Source: Harmothoe impar
Lineage: Eukaryota > Annelida > Polychaeta > Phyllodocida > Polynoidae
Assembly: GCA_947462335.1 (NCBI GenBank)
Contig: OX381705.1
Span: 43,972,175-44,036,174, forward strand
DNA length: 64,000 nt
Direction: 5' to 3'
The notes under the pieces were generated by a model. It saw only the letters and a list, made by a program, of their open reading frames with translations. It ran no database searches and was not told where the DNA came from. Shown piece by piece: positions 56,101-64,000 of this stretch (position 1 is its first letter; each line of letters begins with the position of its first letter). The translations under genes were made by a program, and so were the position numbers.

Positions 56101-56539
56101 AAACGAACACAAAACCTCGAGGTATCATGCCGTCCTCAAAGGGTTAATACATTGATGGTGTGACCAAAGGAGGGTCTGGGGTTATGTTCCCACCTCCCCA
56201 CCTTATTTGGCAATATAGGGTCGGGACAGCCTCGACCTGGGTCACATGCTATTTAAGATCGGCTATAGTCAAGGACAGAGTGAAACACATTTATTTGTGT
56301 GCAATTTAGAGTGAGGTGAAGCCCTTGTTTGATATATCCTTATAGATAGATGTTGTAAACGTCGGTGGTTTAACTTAGATCTTTCCAGAGAAGTAATCTG
56401 ACTCCATTTTGCCTGTAGAAACGGACGCCATCAAGTGACGTCACTTTTATTAACGGAAGTGAAGTGGACGCTGGTTAGGCGGTAGCATATTTTCGCGCGT
56501 CGTCAAATACGCAACAGATGTGATAACATAACATAGGCC

Positions 56540-56830
56540 TATGATGGGCGCTCTTACAGGTGTAGATCAATCACTGCCAGGTGAAAACCCGGATGATAGA
56601 ACGGATCTACAGGTGTGCTGGGCGTTGGTCGAGCACTAGCTAATCACTTATTTTCTCCTGGTTGCATTACACTGTATAAACCTTTCGAAGATTAGATTCC
56701 TGTTGAACTTTCCTCCCATCCTCAAGTTATCCCAACTATTGCAATTATCCCTGACCGATTGCCACCATAAACTCATCAAGCCTTAAAGGGTATTACCGTG
56801 TTACGTTACACCATCTAACAGCTAGGGCTT
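56540..56830. repeat. Diverged dispersed repeat C, copy 2
   Basis: ACAGGTGTAGATCAATCACTGCCAGGTGA matches ACAGGTGTAAATCAATTACT at 51,779, and the similarity continues with GATCTACAGGT(A/G)TGCTG and ATTGC(A/C)ACCATAAA in both. Confidence 0.6.
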
Positions 56831-56926
56831 GCCAGCAAGTAACACCTAGATTATTACAGTAGTTCCTGCAAATAATATTTTACAACGACGAGGCAGTGGA
56901 TCAATATCTCAGTTCGATTGATTTAA

Positions 56927-57831
56927 GGTGGGTCGCTACCCTTCGATCAAAGTTAACAGAATCTCTCTATTTTTTTCCTACATGCAGTCTAGATCACATA
57001 GAATCGGAAAATGAAAAGAAAAATGGGGGGTCCCGAGCTACTTTTTGAATTACAGAATTTAGAAAAATTTAAGTATTTTCATTTTTCACAAAAAAATGGA
57101 AAAAAATGTGAAAACTTCCGTGATTTTTTTTCATATCAACAATTATGCACAGAAATGTGAAACTTCACATGTGAAACGCCTATATGTTCCACTTTACTGT
57201 AAAAATAATTTTACAGTTGTATGCAATGGCATTCTGGGTAAAAAAATGATGTTTCCGGAAAGAATAGGAACAAATTTTCATTATTTTGTAGCTTTATTAG
57301 CTAAAAATAGTATTCAAAGTTAACAGAATTTTGTTTAACTCTCTCAAAAAATAGTTAAGATCATTTGCTAACATATGGAAGTGCTTTTGATATGGGGTCC
57401 CGGACATATTTTTAGGTTTTTTGGCCTTTGAAGTTAAAAAATAGTGCAAAAATGGTCTAAATCTTATATTTAATGCCTAGAATGTTTGGTAAAATGGCAA
57501 GAATCAGGGTCTAAAATGGTTGTACTTCATACCCTTGGTTACTTCGAGCAATGTAATGGCATTTATATCAATCTAGATGATGATTTATTGATAAATAATT
57601 CCATCTTTTTAGGTTATGTCAAAAATAGCAAATATTATCAACTACAAATATATCAAATATTTAAAGTCCAATATAAAGCTCAATTTTCCTCAAAATCGTC
57701 TAATTTTTGGATATTGCTTAGTCAGCATATATATGTACCCAGTGATTAAATATCAGCTCATTCTGAGCCATTTAAGCTATATGCGCAGATACCTGCGCAG
57801 TGTGTCCATATTCAAGAGGTAGCGACCCACC
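56927..57831. mobile_element. 905-bp inverted-repeat element, GGTGGGTCGCTACC ends
   Basis: GGTGGGTCGCTACC (56927-56940) and its perfect complement GGTAGCGACCCACC (57818-57831). The left flank is TTAA, but the right flank is TCAC, so a TTAA (piggyBac/Kolobok-like) duplication is unproven. The interior is very AT-rich with chance frames only. Confidence 0.75.
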
Positions 57832-58094
57832 TCACTACAAGGGTAGACAAGGGTTGCCTCGGGTATTGCTGATAAAAATGGTCAGAACTGGTAAGGTATA
57901 GGGATATGATTTTGAATCATCAATAGGACTGGGTGCACACCTGACTGGTATTTCTAACAGTTGTGATGTAGCAGATAGAGCTGGTAACCCTCTGAATGCT
58001 AGCATATGTTTTCCAAGGTGAATATACTGGCTTGTAGGAATCAGATAAAAGGTTGAATTCTAGTTACCTTCCTACCTGATGCAGCATACTAGTA

Positions 58095-59333
58095 CTCTGC
58101 AATATAAGGTGCTTAGGTTTTAAACATGTTTAGGTCTAAACATGTTTAAAGTCTAAACATTTTACTAGGTTTGTGTCTTCGAATCCTTATGTTTAGGAAT
58201 TAAACACATATTTTATTCTAAGCCCCTAAACAGTTAGGTTAAATATGTTTAGATGTTTAGTATTTAAAAAATATGATGGGCAGGTGTTTAGGATGTAAAC
58301 ATGTCATGTTTAGTTAGATGTTAATACATCAAATACATACAAGATGGCAGCACAGTAGTTGACTGTAGTTTCTACATCCACACAAATGTTACTGTTGTGC
58401 TAAAAGTGCTTAAAACTGAGTAAATTAACTGGATTATGATAAGAAACAATAGAATAATATACTCATTGCAGGGTTCAAGGGTTGAATCCTACATTAGTAT
58501 GATCACTGCACAATAAAGGCACATCTGCTTCATAGACACCCTTTTTGAGAAGTCTGAGAATGGATATAGCAAACTCTTCCCTAAAGGTTGGTTGTATTGA
58601 CTCAAGGTTGTACCTACGTCAAAGTAGAGGCCTATGTTCATTACTGATGCATACATTGGCTTACAGGGGGTCTTCAAGATACTACACAGAAATGAAGCAA
58701 ATATGAATTTACTAAAACTGGGTCTAAATCCTTCTCACAACTTCCAAACCCGTCTCCAATCGTCGCCCTAGCCTTCTTCCACCTTGCAGCCACTTTACAG
58801 CTTGTAACACGCCTTAAAACAGACACAAACTGAAAAAACAACGCTGGTGACTGCTCCCCGGACGGCTTCGTATCACAATGGCGCTTCTAGACCCGAACAA
58901 GGCGGAAGCCAAACTCGCGCATGCGCGTCTAAAGTTATCCGGCCATATCCTGCTGCTATTCCCGGGCTACCTTCGTATGATAATTATACCCATGAAACCA
59001 CATGTTGCTTCATGGCACAATATGAATTTACTAAAACATAAATATCAAACATGATAACATGTCTCTACATGTCTCTGGACACATTACTTTTAGCCTTTGA
59101 CACTTGACACAATATTATGATAAATGATTGAATTTCTAAATACTTTATTCTCATAAACACATTGATTTTTAAACACTTTGACCTCCTAAACATCCCTATG
59201 ACATATTAGTTTCTAAGCACTTAGCTAAACACATTATTGGTCTAAACATGTTTAGGAATATATTGTGTGGACAAATACGGGGCAGGATTGTGTTTAGGAA
59301 TGTGTTCAGGATCTAAACACACTTTTTGCAGTG
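58095..59333. mobile_element. 1.24-kb MITE with subterminal GTTTAG/CTAAAC arrays
   Basis: Left end CTCTGCAATATAAGGTGCTTAGG and right end (complement) CACTGCAAAAAGTGTGTTTA are imperfect inverted repeats flanked by TA. About 250 bp at each end are dense in TAAACATGTTTAG and GTTTAGGA(T/A) variants, inverted between the two ends. No transposase frame. Confidence 0.7.
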
Positions 59334-60392
59334 TAGGCTTTGTTTTTATCCCTATATCCCTATGTGGCTTAATTCAATCATGCAGGTTTTAAAAAAAAAT
59401 GAATTCGAGATTGTTTAATGAAGGAGTCTTGTCTGTACGTATATACATTGCGAGAAATGCGTTATGTGGTTACAATTATGCGGTTGGTGCAGAAGGTGTG
59501 GTTTCTTACTGAGGTCAATGGGGCTTTGAATATCAGAGTTGAAGGAGGAAAGCCTTTTTTATCCGTGGCAATTTAAGGTTATAATTCGTGCAGACTAGTG
59601 CAGTAGTTACAGACTAAGCGTAAATACCAGACTCACCCTCAGAATACAGCCTCTATATTATGGTGGCACAATGTTTAGCTATTTTTATGAATTTGCATGA
59701 TTCTGTCCATCACACGACTGTATGGCAGTTCAATTAAGACAACCCTATCTCAAAATAGTACAAATGTATATTGATTCATCTTCTGCTAATCTAATTTCAT
59801 ATATAGACTGGAGATCAAGAAAAATATTGATGTTCTGTTGATCGGGGCATGCGGATGGATTAATACATTCAAATTTGAATATGTATACTGGTGATGGTAA
59901 GTCCTGACAATAGAGTAAAGACGGAATGATGGAAGGACTGCTGAGCTAGTGTATTGCCTTTTTAACATTAACACAGCCTGACAGGTAGGGAAACAATATT
60001 GTATCTGTTCCAACTGAACGTCGCTATGTATATGTCACGCGCGATATCGGAATTTGCGCAATATCGGAACTCCTACATGGTCATGAAATATATTATAAAA
60101 TATATCAATATACCCCTCAAACAGAAAGGTAGGACAAGAAAAATATCTGCTAAAGGGGTTATCATCTGGGGCCCAGGCAGCCAAAGCTCCAATGTTTTAA
60201 CACAGCAGAGGCATTTCTGCCACACCTTATTCACAGCTACATACAGGTGTGACATGCATGTGGGTTCTCCCTGCCTGTTGTCACACCTTCAAAATGCAGT
60301 ACAGCATCCTCAAACATCAGTGAAATATATATTTATATTCTACATCTGTAGGTACAGTAAAAACAGGTAGGAATTCTGAAACTGTGCAATCT

Positions 60393-60475
60393 AACTATGG
60401 TGCAATTCCGGAATTGCCCTGCGCAGTTCCGGAATTGTACAGGGGCAATTCCGGAACTGTACAGATTCTGATTCT
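60393..60475. repeat. Cluster of ATTCCGGAAT palindromes
   Basis: AATTCCGGAATT, GTTCCGGAATTG and ATTCCGGAACTG occur within 80 bp, separated by GTACAG and GCGCAG. Weaker relatives (ATATCGGAAT) lie near 60,045. Confidence 0.6.
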
Positions 60476-60517
60476 GCGCCTGACATTTATACCTCATCTT
60501 GAGCGGTTATCCTCTTC

Positions 60518-61388
60518 CCCAGTGGACAAACTTTAGTTGATTCAATGTTGATTCAATGTGTGTAGCAACATGATATCAACAGTTGATAGAGGGTTGTCAT
60601 TTAGTTGATATTGATGAGGTCATCAACGTTGATCATTCAACAGTGATTCAACATTGATATGGCCATTGTGAATCAACAATGAATAAACATAGTAAATGAT
60701 GATTTACATTGATTTAATATTGACTGCTGATGCATAATTTGAGATTAAGAATATAGTCGTGTTTTCAACCTAAATGCAGTATTCTTATAGGGGCATTCCT
60801 TGCAATTTATATTCAATTTATATTATTTTCATTACAACAGCCCCCCCCCCATTTCTCCAAGATTGAATGCTAATTCTAGCACCATCCAGGGCAGGGGTAC
60901 ATGAGTGACCTCTGGTGATCGCACTAAGGGGCACACATATCCATTTCAAACTTACCTGGTCAGGACTGAGGCTTTAACTATTATTCTTAGCAACATAAGG
61001 GGTGTCTTACTGAAACCATGCATTTATTCTTGTCATTTAATTCCAAATGTCAACCAAATGCACACACCATAGTTGTCAATGAAAATGAATGAGCTTTTGA
61101 TCAATTGTATACATTGATGAAAACATAAGAGCTTACAATTACAGAAAATAGATGTAGCATGTAGATAGATTTGCTAAGGAGTAGGTTGTGGAGGCACCTA
61201 GTGGGAAAGGCAGGAAACACATGTTTGGTTTAAGGTTGATAACCAAACATTGCATCAATGTTGAAACAGGTGTTGGTTGACAATCTTTAAAGAGTAACAT
61301 TGCATCAATGTTGAAAAGATGTTGATCTACCATGTAACCCTATATCAACCAGTTGTCAACGTTGAATCATGGTTTAGTGCCCACTGGG
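60518..61388. mobile_element. 871-bp MITE with CCCAGTGG ends and GTTGATTCAA modules
   Basis: CCCAGTGGACAAACTTTAG (60518) and complement CTAAACCATGATTCAA with CCCAGTGGGC (ending 61388) are inverted. Subterminal TTGATTCAATGTTGA and AACATTGATGC variants recur at both ends. No transposase frame. Confidence 0.78.
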
Positions 61389-64000
61389 TCTATCTATCCC
61401 TCCATTCCCTGAGTGTTCTCTCGTACTCTCGCCCTGACTTGACCTGTCTTCCTACAGTTCCTCTAACTATCTAGCCTTGTCCCCTGCCCCTTTCTTTCTT
61501 GTATCAGTTAGCTTCTCTTTTCTGTTGTGTCTGGCACCTATAGCACCTTTCAATACTTACTTTATTCCTCTTCTTTTACATTGAAGGTCTTTCGAATGTT
61601 TAGGCCTAAATGAATAATACAGTGATTGATTGAATACGGCATGTGAGAGGGTCACCCATACGACTGTAGAACCTTGCTTTTGGCGGTAAATCTCTTTTCA
61701 CCTCACTCTAAACCAAAGCCTACTGAGGAACTGATAGAAGAGTGGACAAATGGTCAAGAGTCCAAATCTTGAGCTGGCCCTTTGCGACTGTGCATGCCCC
61801 AACTCCTCAGAACACCCATACAATGCCCAACCGGAAGCCCTAGTCTAATTTAGTTAGTCTCCCCACAAGAGGACAGACTCTTACCACGCACAGGGTCGGC
61901 TGGGTGCTAACGGTGTATGTTAGGGGAGGAGGGGACTGAATGATTGCATCTACAGTGTCCAAGTATCTGACAAATCTATACTTGGTGTGGCTTTCAATGA
62001 GTCGTGAAGGGAATTACACCAAGGACATGCACCACTATATATGAATTATCATTGTATCTAGCGTATTATCGAATGTTATAAACCATACCGGTAACTTATC
62101 AATTACTTATGGATAGTTGTTATTCTTCCAAGGTGTGTTACACAGTAGAGGTAGGGTATATATCAAAGGGAGGTATAGTACAAAAGGGAAGAGATGCGAT
62201 AGACCAGCAGACTACACTACCCTTCTGTTTCGATTTAGAATTATCTTTATCACTTCTTGCTGAGAGACAGCTTCACAATGTATACAGGCCGATGGCGTGG
62301 AACAGGAAGGAATGAGTACAAACGACGCTTTTGGTAGGATCTATCCGAGGTATTGAAAATACTTGCGACTTATACAAATTTAAGTGTAAAGCTCATGGAT
62401 AGCTTTTAACTATTGTTGATATTCGCAATATAAAGATGCAAACCAAGAATTATTATATAAATCTAAAGTAATCAATTTATAACTTGAAAATGGATATGCC
62501 TACAATGGCAGTTTGTTATATTTTACCAACGTCAATAATGACTTGGGTATAGACAACTTTACAACCAAAAGGTGCATGGGCTTTAATGAAGTATGCAGCA
62601 CAAACTACGCACCTTAAGCGTCATTCTCCTATAAAAGTCTGTTATATACATGGTGAGATGCTGCCCTTAGTAATGTTCCACAACACGCACGATCTCCACT
62701 TACCCAAACCCACTCCTCTACCTTTCTTATTGCATCTCCTTATATCTCATTACCCTTGGCCTGTCAGCCACGGCTCCATCCTCACTACTCCCCCTAATCA
62801 CTTCTGTGAGCTGAGGGAAGTACCCCAGGAAAAGACGTTCTCTCTCCTTTTATTTCTCATCATTGCACAATTCCTATTGAACACTGCTGCTCATGCATGG
62901 CTACACATAATGTGTTGGTAAGTGGGAGGATAATATTGAAAAGCTTCCCCCTGTTGTTTCCTTATTTGGGATGTAACGTTTTCTTTTACACATGGCTTGT
63001 TCTGATGAAATGTAATCAAAATAGAGAAATTGACTTTCGCAGGCTACAATATAATCTTGACATGGAAGTGCATGTGCTTATTTTGCAAAAGACGTTTAAA
63101 GGTGAATAGCCTAAGGTTTAGTTAATAATTTTGGATTGTCCTAATGTGTCATCATGCACATTATTGTCGTCTCTGTAGCCTACCTATTAAAATACATGTC
63201 TTATCATGCATAATAGTGTCGTCTCTATAGCCTACCTATTAAACTTCAAGCCTACGCAAGGATAGAATTTAGTATGATAGGTACTGGCAGTGTCATAGAT
63301 AGCCTATGTGTCTGGCGTTATGTATATTCAGTGTATAATCTATCCAGACCCCGAACCTAACCACCAGTTCTGCTGGTAGTGAAATATGGTGGACCGATTT
63401 AAAGAGGTTCCGGATGGACCAATGAATAGACAATACACTATACGAGGGTGTACTGTGATTCATTGATCACATTATTCTATACATCATTGGATTGTTGCAA
63501 CGGTAACAGTTTGTACACTAGTATCTAAAGACACTATTTTGTGCATAACGTAATAAGTAAAATTATTCCCCACATTTGTATCAAGTTGGTCCATTCTGAG
63601 CAGGAAGGTTATTCAGTGCTAATATTTATACTTATAGTATTACCTCCCCATTTCAGGAGGATTAGACCACAGCATAACAAAGCTCATAACAACGAATCAT
63701 ACAATCATATAGTGACAATAGAGTAGTTTTAATTAAATTGTCTCCATAGCCAAAATATTTTCAGACAATTGAAACTACCATTTGCTACAAGTTTTTGGCT
63801 TTATAGTATACGCATTCCTTCCTATCGTCCCATGAGTCTTGAGAAATCCCCACTTTCATAATCAATTCACAACATGATAAAACCATTATAGCTACAGTAT
63901 CAGTAAGGAGATTGTCTTCTCAAAGGAGGGTCTGATATCATTTACGTCAGCCCTAGAGTCACGTAAGTAGACGTGGTCTGGATGTTGCAAGTCTGTAATT
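61389..64000. other. No gene supported
   Basis: Contains second copies of dispersed repeats A (61,735-61,915) and B (63,285-63,460) and a two-copy tandem duplication at 63,153-63,245. The 111-codon plus frame at 62586-62921 has no recognisable motif. Confidence 0.4.
63153..63245 (+). repeat. Two-copy tandem duplication, about 52-bp unit
   Basis: ATCATGCACATTATTGTCGT...CTACCTATTAAA followed by ATCATGCATAATAGTGTCGT...CTACCTATTAAA. Confidence 0.85.

Overview
This is metazoan nuclear DNA, most likely from a marine invertebrate. The genes are sparse and AT-rich, with canonical GT-AG introns from about 170 bp to 8 kb. There are many short terminal-inverted-repeat elements (MITEs), jockey/CR1-type LINE copies, TA microsatellites and minisatellites. 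There is no operon structure, rRNA or CRISPR array. A lophotrochozoan-like invertebrate would fit the two-domain small heat-shock protein, but that is a weak inference and I cannot name the species.

Layout. 1-3.6 kb holds no gene. 3.6-5.0 kb (minus) is an intronless small-heat-shock-type gene with two alpha-crystallin domains. 7.4-27.0 kb (minus) holds the 3' part of a multi-exon gene. I traced nine exons (366 codons, ending at a TAA at 7412) whose splice phases all agree; I do not recognise the protein. Its introns are loaded with MITEs, a truncated LINE tail, a tRNA-Gly-like relic and a 308-bp foldback. 27-33.6 kb holds a 143-147-bp tandem array and a 913-bp MITE. 33.6-39.2 kb (minus) is a nearly complete LINE. 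Its ORF2 carries an APE endonuclease and a reverse transcriptase. Its ORF1 carries a NADAR domain (the YbiA/ADP-ribose-related fold) followed by a Q/N/P-rich tail.

42.0-47.3 kb (plus) is a transposase-like gene with an RNase H-fold signature and two coding minisatellites. One in-frame TGA and one frameshift break it into three open segments. 48-64 kb has no gene I can support. It contains inverted arrays of a 16-bp TGACGT-bearing repeat, a second LINE relic, at least three large MITEs (56.9-57.8, 58.1-59.3 and 60.5-61.4 kb) and several diverged two-copy dispersed repeats.

How it fits together. The two host genes appear unrelated to each other, and everything else is mobile DNA or its debris. 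The most notable element is the LINE. A domain known for handling ADP-ribose and riboflavin N-glycosides, including reversal of guanosine ADP-ribosylation in bacterial toxin-antitoxin systems, sits where an RNA-binding ORF1 protein would be expected. The residue aligned with the family's conserved Glu is Lys.
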